64,000 nt of DNA from Blakeslea trispora. Lineage: Eukaryota; Mucoromycota; Mucoromycetes; Mucorales; Choanephoraceae. The notes under the pieces were generated by a model. The model searched no databases, had not been told where the DNA came from, and was given only the letters and a program-made list of their open reading frames with translations. Of this stretch, positions 22,385 through 33,782 are shown piece by piece. The stretch's first letter is position 1. Every line of letters begins with the position of its first letter. A program made the position numbers and the translations under genes. Location of the stretch: assembly GCA_025331445.1 (NCBI GenBank), contig JAIWNE010000008.1, positions 10,001 to 74,000 on the forward strand. Reading direction: 5' to 3'.

Positions 22385-23632
22385 ATGTCTTGGGCACAAC
22401 TTCCATTCGAGATATTGCAACAAATTACTCAGATACTAGGTCGAGATCTGGCTCAGTTTAGGCTTACTTGCCGATTATGGTATCTACATGCATATCGATT
22501 CCCATACCAGCATTTTAAGGTGAATAGTAACGTTTTTGAGTTTGCAAATACCCTGAACCAATCGCCTTATCATCCAGGGAGCATTGTCAAAAGCATCACA
22601 TTTACAGACGATATTGTTGACATTGAGCTTGATGACAAAATAAGGCAAGCTATCAATATCATCTTTTCCGCATGCCCCAACATTGAATCAATACACTGCT
22701 CGCCCGCTACTAGAGCATTAATTTGGCCCAGCATCATTCACAACGCCAACAAGAAAAATTGCCTCCAAAGAGTCAAGTATGTAGGCGAGGGTTCTAACAT
22801 GCTAACAAAGTATCTTAAAACTGATGAAGAGTCGAACAAGCTTTATGTCCAATTGATGTATGCCCTAAGGAAGAGCATCACACTTCTCAAACTATTCAAC
22901 GATGGCTATAATAATCTTCTGCCACCATTTGCAGGTTTTCGAACCAAACTCCATTGCTTCAAAGCCCTTACGGCATTGCGTCTACATGGTCGCTTTAGAA
23001 TAGAAGAACTCAATGCTATATTAGATGATTGTCCAACCATTCGAGTCTTTATTATCTTTAGTGATCGTCTCAAAGCCTGTATTGCTGGCCCTATGCCTTC
23101 TGTTCCTTCTATTCCACATAGGAAACTCAAGTATGTCCAGATTCAAAATGGCCCATCACAAAACATGACAGATGTTCAATACATACTACAAAAATTTCAA
23201 AACTTGGACAGCTGTATCCTGGAAAGAATTGACATGGCATATCAAAATGACCATACTCTAAATCTAATTGTCCAACAATTAATACTGTTTGGTTTGCAGA
23301 TCAAAGAATTCAATGTTCGCTTCTGTCATGTTGATTATCCGTTGCACAAACTGAGGACTTGTCTTTACAACCTGGAGCCTTCTATACCCGTCTTTCTAGA
23401 CATCTGTTTTGTTTTAGAAAGAGAAATGAGCCACGTCCATATAAACAAACGTCGGGCTAAAGCATCTATCTACATAGCCTGGGATGGTGGGTCTGTTAGT
23501 CTCGATGACTTGTCAAGCTTATGTGATCTCTGCAAACGTGAATCTGTTCATGCTAATATCCATGGCAAGATGACAGATGTTATGAAACTATCATTTCTAA
23601 ACTCAAAGATCCAAAATGGTGTTTCCTATTGA
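22385..23632 (+). CDS. F-box protein with LRR-like C-terminus
   Basis: A single exon of 415 residues. The frame is open further upstream, but I used the ATG at 22385 because it puts an F-box directly at the N-terminus (WAQLPFEILQQITQILGRDLAQFRLTCRLWYLHAYRF, residues about 2-40) and the upstream part is low-complexity. The remainder has irregular Leu-rich segments (KALTALRLHGRFRIEELNAIL, LKYVQIQNGPSQ), as in the large fungal F-box/LRR-like families. It probably recruits targets to an SCF ubiquitin ligase through Skp1. Target unknown. Its stop is 68 bp from the stop of the convergent calcium-pump gene. Confidence 0.8.
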   Translation: MSWAQLPFEILQQITQILGRDLAQFRLTCRLWYLHAYRFPYQHFKVNSNVFEFANTLNQSPYHPGSIVKSITFTDDIVDIELDDKIRQAINIIFSACPNIESIHCSPATRALIWPSIIHNANKKNCLQRVKYVGEGSNMLTKYLKTDEESNKLYVQLMYALRKSITLLKLFNDGYNNLLPPFAGFRTKLHCFKALTALRLHGRFRIEELNAILDDCPTIRVFIIFSDRLKACIAGPMPSVPSIPHRKLKYVQIQNGPSQNMTDVQYILQKFQNLDSCILERIDMAYQNDHTLNLIVQQLILFGLQIKEFNVRFCHVDYPLHKLRTCLYNLEPSIPVFLDICFVLEREMSHVHINKRRAKASIYIAWDGGSVSLDDLSSLCDLCKRESVHANIHGKMTDVMKLSFLNSKIQNGVSY

Positions 23633-23700
23633 AGATAATATTGTCTAATTAAAATGCATTACTTCAATTTTTATTTAAGGATTTAAGAAAAAAAAAAGTC

Positions 23701-26700
23701 TTAATTGTCTTGATTATCGTTTGCATGAGATTTGTTGAACTGCTTTGCATTCTTGACAAGACCAGCAAAACGGTTCTTTTGAGTGTGATCACCACCATTA
23801 ACAGCACCGTAATTTGTGTTGTTTGAGGTGAGTACAGTACGTTCAGAATTGTTTGTGTCGGAGCGCTTAACGACTTCTCTAGATTTGCTTCCACGGTTAC
23901 GACGCAAGAGACTGTACACACGAAGTTCATCACGAACATCACCAATAGCACCTTCCCAATGCATACGAGAGTAACTAGCCAAAGGCTTGGCCTCTTCGTT
24001 AAATCTACTCTCACATCCACAATCAGGCATCAAACGAATGATAGTACCAACTGGGATAGAGAGAGCGCCAATAGCTACAGTGATCACCCATTGGTTTAGA
24101 GACAATGGGACTGTCTTGAAGGCAATACCACCAAATGTGACAATCAAGTACTGACCAAGAACAACTGCGACTTGAACAGCAATGAAGATCCAGTTATCAA
24201 ACATGTCCTTGAAGACATTCAATGTACCATCAATACGACGACAGTTGATTTCATTAAAGACCTGAAGGAATACAAAGACGTTGAAAACCATGGTTCGGAG
24301 GACTTGGCTGTCGTATTCAGTGTCACCAAGATGGAAGATACGAGCACCGAGGTAGATGACGATCAAATTAACGATGATTTGGAAGATGGCTTGACCAAGA
24401 ATCATCTTGGCCATTCGATAGTTGATCAAGTGAGCGTATTTAGAGATAGGCTTACGGTACAAAAGATCCTCAGTAGGGGGCTCAGTGGCCAAAGCAAGAG
24501 CAGCTAAAGTATCCATAATCAAATTGACCCAAAGCAACTGAACAGCACTCAAGATACTTTCAGCATCTTCAGATGTAATAGCAGAGATGAAAGACAACAC
24601 AACAGCAGCAATGTTGACAGTGAGTTGGAAAGTCAAGAACTTGCGAACACCATCGTTGACTGCACGACCCCACATCAAAGCCTTCAAGATTGAGTTAAAA
24701 TTATCATCCATCAAAATAATATCAGAAGCTTCCTTGGCAACTTCAGTACCGGCAATACCCATAGAGAAACCAACATCAGCCATTTTGAGAGCAGGACCAT
24801 CGTTTGTACCATCACCAGTCATACCGACGACTTGATCTTGTTCTTGAAGACGGTTGACAACGATTGTCTTGTCAGTAGGAGAAGAACGAGCCAATACTTG
24901 TAAGCGAGGAATGATCTTGCGTTGTTCTTCAACCGACATGTTACGAAGCTCAGGACCTGTAATGGCCACACCACCCTTTGTCAGAATACCAGCATTACGA
25001 GCAATAGCTTTGGCTGTATTCAGATTATCACCAGTAATCATACGTACAAAGACACCAGCTTCACGGAAGGCAGTAACAGATTCAACGACGCCAGGACGCA
25101 AAGGATCCATAATACCAACAATACCAATCAAGACCAGCTCATCGGATGGAGGTTCGTCATCAGAACATTTCTTGTATTCGGATTTAGAAATATCACGGTA
25201 AGCAAGAGCAATTGTACGCAAAGCCTTATCAGCATAAGACGAAATGATACCATTCACCTTGACAGTAGTCTCCTTGTCAAGCTTATGGACTTGACCCTTA
25301 GCATCTATATAAGACTTACAGCCTTCCAAAACAATTTCAGATGCACCCTTGACATGGATACGATAGTCGGACTGGGTGGTAGAGGCAGCAGCGTTTTCCT
25401 TCATCTCAAGAATGGTTGTCATGGTCTTACGCTTTGAGGCGAATGGGTAAACCTTGGCGACTTTAGCATCATGACGCAAATCTTCATAGTTGCTACCCAA
25501 ATTCTTTGAGAAAGCCAAGAGAGCACACTCTGTCTTGGAACCTACAAAGTCTGCCTTTCCGTTCTCATCCTTTCCTTCAAAAGCAGTTGAATTCAAGGCA
25601 ATGCCCTCAAAGATAAGATCCAATGTGTTCTTCTTGTCAACCTTTTCTGCCCATTCTTTGGCGCTTTCAGGAGAATCAAAGGACTCTTGGGCCAATGTGC
25701 CTTCGGTGATTGTCATTTTGTTTTGAGTCAATGTACCAGTCTTGTCGGAACAAATAGCAGTTGCATTACCCATGGTTTCACAAGCAGCAAGTACACGCAC
25801 CAAGTTGGAGTCCTTGAGCATTTGAGTGGTGGCAAATGCCAAAGCCATAGTGACAGCCATAGGTAGACCTTCGGGTACGGCAACAACAATGATAGTGATG
25901 GCTTGGATGACAATGGAAATCATGGAAGCAGCAATATCACTTCCAGGGGGGAATTCGGGAGCCAAAGCAGCAGTAACGAAATATTTGATGACAAGAGCAA
26001 GCAACATGGTGATGGCAGCAGCAAAACCAAGCTTAGCAATCTGTTCAGCCAAGGTATCCAACTTGTTCTGAAGAGGAGTACCTTCGGCTTCATCGCCACG
26101 CATAGACATCATTGTCTTTCCAAAAAATGAGTGTTCACCGACAGCAAGTACGACAGCACGACCGACACCTTCTAGCACTTTAGATCCCGACAGGATAAAG
26201 CAATCGCCTTCGCCTTGAGGCTTCTTTTTCATGGTATCTGATTCACCAGTAGCAGATGATTCATCACAGGCCAAGTTGTGACCTTTGATGAAGAGACCGT
26301 CTACGGGGATGATATCTCCTGGTTCCAACATCAAGACATCACCCACATTCAAATCATAAACAGAAATTTGTTTTTCACGACCACTACGGAGTACTTTGAC
26401 TGTACGGTCTTCTTTTTTAGCATTCAGTTTCTTGAATTGAGCTTCCTTTTGATAATCGTTAATGGCATTTGTCAATACAACTGCCAAGACAGCAATAAGA
26501 ATAGCAGTGCCTTCAACCCTAAATAAGAGAAAGATATGTCAATCAACTTTTTTTTTTATTTGTGTGTGTGTGTGTGTTACCATCCTACACGAGGCTCATC
26601 TTCAGGGTGACGAGGAGAATAGTCTTCCCAGATGCCTACAGCCAATGAAACAATAGATGCAATACTAATAACAACAATAATGAGATGATGGGCCCTTGAC

Positions 26701-27069
26701 GTCATCAACCAAGTTTAAATAAACATTTTTTTTTTTTACTTACCTTAACATAATAAGGGTTTTATCATTATAAGCTGCCCAAAGCAATTGTAAGAAAGAT
26801 TTTGTCTTGGGCTCTGGTAAAATGTTTCGGCCATAATAAGATTGTCGGTCTTGAAAGGGTTGTTGAGAAGAATCGCTCGAGCCTTCATCAGCAGATAAAC
26901 CGGTTGAAGGATCAACACGAACACGTTTGCAGATACCCTTCATACCGCCTAATTTCTCGAGTAATTCTTCATTTTTAGGATCAAACAATTTACTCAATTC
27001 CTCTGGTGATAAGTCAAAATGACCATCTGAGCCACCATTGACAAGTGATTGTCTTTCACTTGTCGGCAT
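23701..27069 (-). CDS. PMCA-type Ca2+-transporting P-type ATPase (Pmc1-like)
   Basis: Exons 27069-26744, 26694-26581 and 26518-23701 give 1,085 residues. An N-terminal cytosolic part of about 105 residues precedes the first membrane pair. Hallmarks in order: the M4 calcium site VAVPEGLPMAV, the phosphorylation motif CSDKTGTLT (around residue 405), the KGASEIVLEGC nucleotide-binding loop, the hinge MTGDGTNDGPALK and the M6 site LLWVNLIMDTLAALALATEPP. This is the P2B class, which exports or sequesters Ca2+ at the vacuole or plasma membrane. Yeast Pmc1 is vacuolar and calcineurin-regulated; location here is not shown. The C-terminal tail is short and polar, without an obvious calmodulin site. 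Intron 2 begins with a CA repeat directly at the 5' splice site. Confidence 0.95.
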
Positions 27070-27178
27070 ATTGACAATAAATAAATAGAAGAGAGAAAAG
27101 GAAAATAATTTAAAAAAAATTAAAATGAAATGAAATTTATGCTTGATTTTTTACATGGAATTTTCTTTATTTTCTTTC

Positions 27179-29168
27179 TTATTCTAATTCTCGATCCAAT
27201 AGACCAACAAAGGCATCTAATGAACTATCTTCATTGTCCGTTGTATTACCACTTGTACACCGAGAATTAGGTGCCGTTGTCACTTTAAATAGCTTTGATT
27301 TCCCTCTTTTTGATGCTCTTAGTCTTCGTCTTTGAAGGAGACTGCCAGATATCGAGTTCTCTTCATCTTCAGAGCCATCTCCGCCACTTTCTCCGCCACT
27401 TTCGCGTTTTCTTTTCCAATGTGGTTCTAATGGACTAAGTAGGATTCTATAAGTTAATGTACAGATAGATTCGGTTTTTTGTTTAATATCTTACAAATCA
27501 ACTGTATCTGAATCTGTGTCATCCCAGACGTCATCAATGCCACTTTCGTTAATGAAGTCTTCTACCTCCCTGTTTGCCTCATCCCAGTTGATGTTCTCCA
27601 GTTCCTTCTCTTGTGGGGTTGGCATCTCACTTGTGACAGATTCTGAATCTAAAGGTGTTGGTTCTGAACAATCTGTCACTGCATAGTTTTCTTCTGGCTG
27701 AACTTGCCATCGGGCTGTACTGTCTAGTAACCATGCCGGTGTCACAATGTGGATATTGTGACCATATTCCCTCGCCGCCTTTACTTTATTTTTACTGTTG
27801 TTGATAGCAATCAAGTGAGTTGTCTTGCCAGTCAAATCAGTAGAGCAAGTGGCTCCAAACGAAATGGCCATTTGCCAGATCCATGAGAGTGTGGGATCTT
27901 TATGTTGAGTGGAGAGTATTTTGTCTGAAAAAGTGATCTTTACATTGGCCAAGACTTTCTTTTTCATGTTGGGTATAATACGCGTAACATCTGCTTGTTC
28001 AGAGGGAATGGAATAGAATGTATGGTGTACCTGTTGAAGAATCTGGTTTTTTTGCGTCAATTAAATACAAAGCTTATTCATTGACATCATTCTCCTTACT
28101 TTTAGCACTACCATCAGCTCATTATCTGTTTGTAAATCGGGATCGTCATTTTTTTCTATTAAAGTCAATTAGGGGCAAATTATTTTACCGTGTTTTTTTT
28201 TTTGCTTACCAGCCACTGTTTGTGTGATAGAATGATGCGTAAAAAATTCGTCTAATAACACCAAATGATTTAAAATTTTATATATAAACAAAGATCTATA
28301 CAACTTACAAGGCTTGATTCGAACCAGATTGGATGCGGAATTCCAAATGTCTGATCGATCATCCAGTACAACCACCATGGATATATCGCAAGGAAAGAGT
28401 CGCTGTAGTTTCTTTTGTGTAACACCTTGACGCAATGCAATTTTTAGACATTCAAAGAAAAAAAAAAAAAAAAAAAGAAAAAATAGTCATATAATTCCTT
28501 ACTGCCACTTTCATCCCTCGATAGGATTCTTTGTTTGAAAATAGAGCCAGTAGGATCTATTTCCTTGGCAATAGCCTCAGCATAATCCCTAGTGCCCATT
28601 GTATAAATATGGAGTTCGTATAGTTTGTCTACCTCTTTAAGAAAATGCTCAAGTCCAGGCCTATCCTTTTTGTTTTTATTATCCTTATGTTCATAAAAAT
28701 GAATTCTTCATACCTCAATTTGACATGATAGATTGTGTTGCTATTCTCTGGTAGTACAAATTGTATGTCTGCTTCTTCTTGAGCATGGTTTTCTTTATGA
28801 TCACATGATGCGTGTAAAATAGTCTGATCAAGGTCAAGGATCAATGACAACTTTCGAGCTTTTAATAGCCGGTTTGCATTCTCAGATTCTAGTTTTTCTG
28901 CTTCCTAAAATAAAGAAAAAAAAAGTTGTGATGAATGCTTATTATCATGCTTATTTCTTTCGTACATCTCGGGTCACGCTTAAGCCTGTAATATCGTATC
29001 CCATGTTGGTATAAGCCCCTATAGGCTTTCTGCTTGTTTTACGAGTCAATCAAATCTAGTGCTGTTTTTCAAATACAAAAAAAAAAAGAGAATGACTTAC
29101 GTATCTAACAAGAAGCCACATACAGCACAAAGGCCATTATATTGTATTTGATGTTTGCATATTTCCAT
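27179..29168 (-). CDS. FCP1: RNA polymerase II CTD phosphatase Fcp1
   Basis: Nine exons join in frame: 29168-29101, 29029-28966, 28904-28714, 28660-28503, 28425-28309, 28251-28210, 28155-28100, 28042-27495 and 27446-27179, giving 503 residues. A short zinc-ribbon-like start (CKHQIQYNGLCAVCG) is followed by the FCP homology phosphatase domain with DLDQT (nucleophile motif), YTMGTRDYA and DDRSDIW (second metal site). Residues about 295-395 form a BRCT domain (ILSTQHKDPTLSWIWQMAISFGA, then TPAWLLDST). The acidic tail with KRKRESGGE and a last LDAFVGLLDRELE fits the TFIIF/TFIIB-binding end. It dephosphorylates the Pol II CTD. The N-terminus is shorter than in yeast or human Fcp1, which have about 150 more residues before this point. 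Confidence 0.92.
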
Positions 29169-29474
29169 GATTATGAAAGGAATTTCTAATTTTTTTTTTT
29201 TAAATTATTATTTTTTTGGGCTTTTTTTTTTTTATAGGTTAAAGAAGAGACTTTTATGTTTTCATGTTAGTTTACAGCATATTGATTTTGGGCTTGTTCA
29301 ACCTATAATAAATACTTGCCTAAATAAGAACGCGATATACATAAAACTAAGGAAAAGAAAAAAAAAAAAAAAAAGATAGCGTATACTCAAAAAAATGATG
29401 TAAAGAAATGGCATGAGAATTACGCTGTATTTTTAAACTCAGTGCATGATTTTTTTTATTTACTTGGATATTGA

Positions 29475-31887
29475 TCATTTTAATCTTCTGGGATCATTTT
29501 GGTAGTCATCTAATGCTTCACCTTCCTCTGCATCAGAGTAGCTTTTTGATAAATGCTAAATTCAAACTGGCTTATTAGTCACTGCCTTTGTTTGATGTTT
29601 GCTTAGTTACCTTGCGACGCTTTTTGCTACGTTCTTCTTCATTCTCACTGTCATAATCCTTTCTACGACTACGTCTACGAGCTTTTTCCATAAGCTCATC
29701 TTCATCCCGAATCATGCCTTCTTCATCTTCTCGGATCATGCCTTCTTCTTCCTCTTCTTCATCTTCCTTCTTTTCCTATCAACAAGTTAAAGTACATATC
29801 CCCCCCCGCATTTCTTTCTTTTTTTTTTGTTTACCTTGAGACGCTTTAGATATTTCTCAAATACTTCTTGTTTTGCCTCTTCATCTTCAATCTCCTTGTA
29901 TTCTTCTAAATGCTCTACGCGTGGCTTCACAGTTTCCCAGCTATCTTCTAGTTGAATAGGTGGCTGTAATGCATGTTTCAAGATGTGTTTAAAGATATCT
30001 AGCTTTTTCCGTAATTTCTTTTCTTGCCGACGTCTTTCATCTTTCACACGCTGAGCTGCTTTTGCCTGAAGATGTTCGAAAATAAAACGCAAGTTGTCTT
30101 CATTGACTTCTTGCTTCAAGTGACTGTCTACTTCCAATGCATTCAGATAGTCCTCAAAGGTAGACTCAAGATCGACATCATAATTGGCTTTCTTCAAGGT
30201 GCTATAGACCAATTTCTTTTGTTGATAGAGTTGTTCATCTAGATCATCAATAACATCCCAAAACATATCTAAAGGTGTAGAGTCAGGTAAGCCCACAGCA
30301 TCCAAGTAGCGAGGATCGTCTTTGATGACAGGGTAAATATCTTTCCAAAGCGTGCGTACATTCATTTGACGTTGTGTCACTAATTCCTTTAACAATTCCT
30401 AAAGTTTAAGAAAAAAGGCTGTAAGCGACTTGCTCGATCCAACAAACTGCAATTCCCACTTGCCTTGAATTTCTCTCGTGCCTTTCTGTCCTTTCTTCTT
30501 CGAGATTGGATTCGTTTGTTTAGTTCACTCAAGGGTTCTTCCCAAAGGACGCGATTGTACTCTTCAAAAACAGACAGAAAATCAAGCATGTCCATTCCCT
30601 CAAACGATAGATGCTCCTCTCTCTGTCGCTGTCCATAGAGTTCCTGTGCCTCTTTCCATGATGTCTTGTAGGTAATCTCAGGAATAGATCGTAACAATCG
30701 ACCAAAGCTGTCCATGCTATTCTTACGCATATCGCGCATACGATCCTTCTCTTCTCGTTGCATGTTCTGAATGTACTCTTCAAAATAGACTTCACGCTGT
30801 CTTTCGGGCACAGCCAAGAAGGGTGCTAGTTCACCACATAACTTGACTACTGTACGGAAACGCGTAAATGATCTGATGTTCTCTTGTTGAGAACGAAGCA
30901 TGTTGAAGAAATTGGCCTTTAAGCGTGCTTCCTTTTGTTCTCTTTCCTCTCGTTCTCGCTTGGCTTCTGCCTTTGCCCATGTATGAAACGCTGCTTTTCG
31001 TTCGACTGTTGTCTTTAATGCACGATAGAGAGGTTTGGTGATAATGGCTCGCATGGCTTGTTCCCAACTCCAATCTGATTTCACACCCTATTACTATCAC
31101 TGTCAATCAACTGTCTCTTTCATTTTGTTAATCATCACTTGCCGTTTCTTTCAATAGACCAAAAAAGGCCTTTTCGGCTTCTTCTTTTGTTGCATATTCA
31201 GGTGCAGGTGTCTGTGCAATCAATTGACTAGAGATAGGCAATGTAGGACGGATGGATTGATTAGGATAATGATGTATATGATGTGAAGGTGGTTGAGGCA
31301 TGGGCATTGGCATAGCAGGTGGTTCTAATGGACTATTTCAAATGAAAAATATAAGTAATCGATGTAACAACAATAAAAATAACTGTTGTTTACGTTTCTA
31401 AGGTAGCTGCTTGTTGTTTTGCCTGTTCAAGTTGTTCTTTCAGTTCAGCAGGTACTTCCCAAACAGTTTCCTTTGTTTTGGTGTTACTGTAATATTTCTT
31501 GCCTTCAGGTGTGGTATATTCTTTCCAAGGGGATGCTTTCAACACTTTCTCTTCTGGACTCAATAGTTCATCAGGCTTTTCCCAGGTACTTTTGCCTGTC
31601 GCGTTATTGTACCAATATTTTCTACCTTCAGGTGTCTGATGTTCTTTCCAGGCAGGCTATGGAGAGTTTGATTGAGATGAGGAGGATGGCTGCTTATTCC
31701 AGTACTTACCATAGGTGGAGGTGCACCCCATGCAGGATTGGCAGGTGGCATACCAGGAAAGGGTCCTGATTGAGGTGGAGCACCATACTATCATACTCTC
31801 GTTAGCTATTCTATTATTATTACTGTTGTATTAAATAAAAACTCGATTCTATACATTTGAAAAGTTGCCTGGTGGAGGTCGATACAT
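29475..31887 (-). CDS. PRP40: pre-mRNA-processing factor Prp40 (WW-FF protein)
   Basis: Eight exons join in frame: 31887-31855, 31787-31710, 31656-31394, 31332-31143, 31087-30464, 30398-29835, 29775-29611 and 29555-29475, giving 665 residues. After a Pro-rich start there are two WW domains (WKEHQTPEGRKYWY...STWEKP and WKEYTTPEGKKYYS...TVWEVP, about residues 40-107). A Pro/His-rich linker is followed by several FF domains (EEAEKAFFGLLKET, AREKFKELLKELV, EDSWETVKPRVEHLEEYKEI). The C-terminus is acidic, then Arg-rich. Prp40 bridges U1 snRNP to the branch-point complex. Two introns (31088-31142 and 30399-30463) can only be joined with GC 5' splice sites (GCAAGT), both with consensus after the C. 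The MMM1 stop is only 90 bp upstream. Confidence 0.93.
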
Positions 31888-31977
31888 TGCTATAAAACAC
31901 ACACAGAAAAAAAGAGAGAGAGAAATACACTGAAAATAAAAATTTAAACAGCTTTAAAAAAATTGTTTTTTTTTATT

Positions 31978-33169
31978 CTAAGCTTCTTTTACTTCTTCAA
32001 CAAATTCTTCAAGCTTTTCAGCTGCTGTAGGCTGTAATGGATTCAAGTCTTGTGTAGGTGGTGTTTCTTTCCACATACTGGGTACTTTGATCTTGACAAA
32101 GGTAGGATAGACAAGTTTATCTATATACACATTTCTAAGCTTTGTCTGAATCAAATCTCTTAATTTGGGTATGTCTTCTAATTTTGTCTTGGATCCAATC
32201 AATGATTGCACCTTTAAGTCCAGTACAAAATCCGAATAAGATGAAATAGCGATATATCTCTCCAAGGCTATTTCAGGCTGTGTGGTTGTAGCTGGTGGAC
32301 TGATCAGTTCAATGGTCAACTAAAGTAAAAGTATATAGTAATTGAGTTGTTTTTTCTTGTATTCGAATCACCAAGACTTACTGTGCCCGAGAATCGAACG
32401 ACAGATAACACAAGTGAGATAGGTAATGCTGCAAATGATTGAACAGGCCAATTTAAAATCAATTGTGTCTCAATACCCAAAGTAGCCTGGTCATTGTATT
32501 CAAAATCAATTTCTGCTCGCTAAATAATAGGTCAAGAGAGGGTTTTAGCACAAGAAAAAAAAAAAAAAAAAGAGTTCAAGATGTTACCATGGATTCCACT
32601 TCATCGGAACGTCGAATACGGGCATTACTAAAGATAGGAAATTCATCCCCCAAGTTGAGTTCGGTAACATGAATAGGGCCTACAAATTTAGGTTTGACAC
32701 CTCCATTTAATATTTCATCCACTGCTAAAATCAAACGATCGTTGATCTTGGCATCTTCTCTATACTGTAGAATCATCTGAGCCAACAACACGTTAAGCCA
32801 ATCTGTACTCTCGGGTGGATGGTGAATCATGTCATAGTATGTTTTGGATGTCACATGATCTTTTGGTAGAGGTATTGATGCGTTAAGTCGAGAAGGTGGT
32901 GTGCTGGACAGCCGAGAAGGAATATAGCGCTAGTACATGTATGATGAGTAACCATAGAGATGACTGCAGTGTGTCATTACCTTTTTGACATTGCGCACAT
33001 CTTCTGTAAATAAATAACGTAGAACAAGAGCAACCACCAAGATCACACTGAGCTGTCCAAGGACAAAGCCACTAACAAAATAAACCGTACTTTTCCTTGA
33101 ACATGATATTTCAGTCACTAGCTTTATTAATTGTGGTGCAATAGAAGACTCGGCTGTGCTGTTTTCCAT
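31978..33169 (-). CDS. MMM1: ERMES subunit Mmm1 (maintenance of mitochondrial morphology 1)
   Basis: Exons 33169-32981, 32929-32588, 32519-32382 and 32319-31978, all phase 0, give 336 residues. A short lumenal N-terminus precedes one membrane span (about residues 29-52, YFVSGFVLGQLSVILVVALV). The SMP lipid-transfer domain follows: a YYDMIHHPPESTDWLNVLLAQMI start, then IHVTELNLGDEFPIFSNARI and the RAEIDFEYNDQATLGIETQL strand. Mmm1 is the ER-anchored subunit of the ER-mitochondria tether and moves phospholipids. Topology, length and motifs match fungal Mmm1. The C-terminus is acidic. The PRP40 promoter must lie within or next to its 3' end. Confidence 0.94.
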
Positions 33170-33782
33170 AACTATTTTCAAAGAAGAAAAAAAAAAGAAA
33201 AAGAAAGGTGTTTATTTTTATTCTCTCGCTTTGAAATAGCATGATTTTTTCAGGTTTCTTTTTGAAAAAGAAAAACAAGATGTTTTCGATTGAATGGTTT
33301 ATAAGCTTAGAGTCTTGCTTATGAATTGAGATATTTGTTGTCACTACCAATTTGCATCTGTTAGAAATCAAATAGCAATACAATATAATACTCTCTCTTG
33401 TCTTTGTGTAGTTTATTTAAGAAACTTGGTCTGTTTTAGAGGGAACCGCTGTGTTCAATTACTGTTATCTTGATATACACAATAATCGATAAGATGTATT
33501 CAATCATGTGATAATAGACTTGTTTTACTTGATGCAAATTACCACTCAATTAGATTGAGTCTAGCTCTGTTACTTGTCAAAAACAACATTTTATAGAGGC
33601 CTTTTTTTTTCTTTTTATGAATGCCTTGGTCGTTCCTTACTCTCCTGTCAATTTAACAACCATGGTTAATAAAATTCCTTTTCATATGAATTATGCCTAG
33701 GTCACGCGTTATTTTTGTGTAATTCTTTCTTTTGTTGTTGTTTCTCTTTTTCTCTCTTTCTCTCTTTCTCTTTAGTGTTATT
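33170..33782. other. divergent promoter region between MMM1 and the PAS gene
   Basis: AT-rich, with a long CT-rich tract at 33727-33775 just before the PAS-protein ATG. No gene is seen. Confidence 0.45.

Noticed and set aside
23900..26130. Several plus-strand open frames opposite the calcium pump
   Set aside because: The minus strand has a complete 1,085-residue P-type ATPase with all motifs; the plus-strand frames have no domain and follow codon bias of the real gene.
28317..28330. GATTCGAACCAG, resembling a tRNA B-box
   Set aside because: It lies in an exon of FCP1 and no cloverleaf can be drawn around it.
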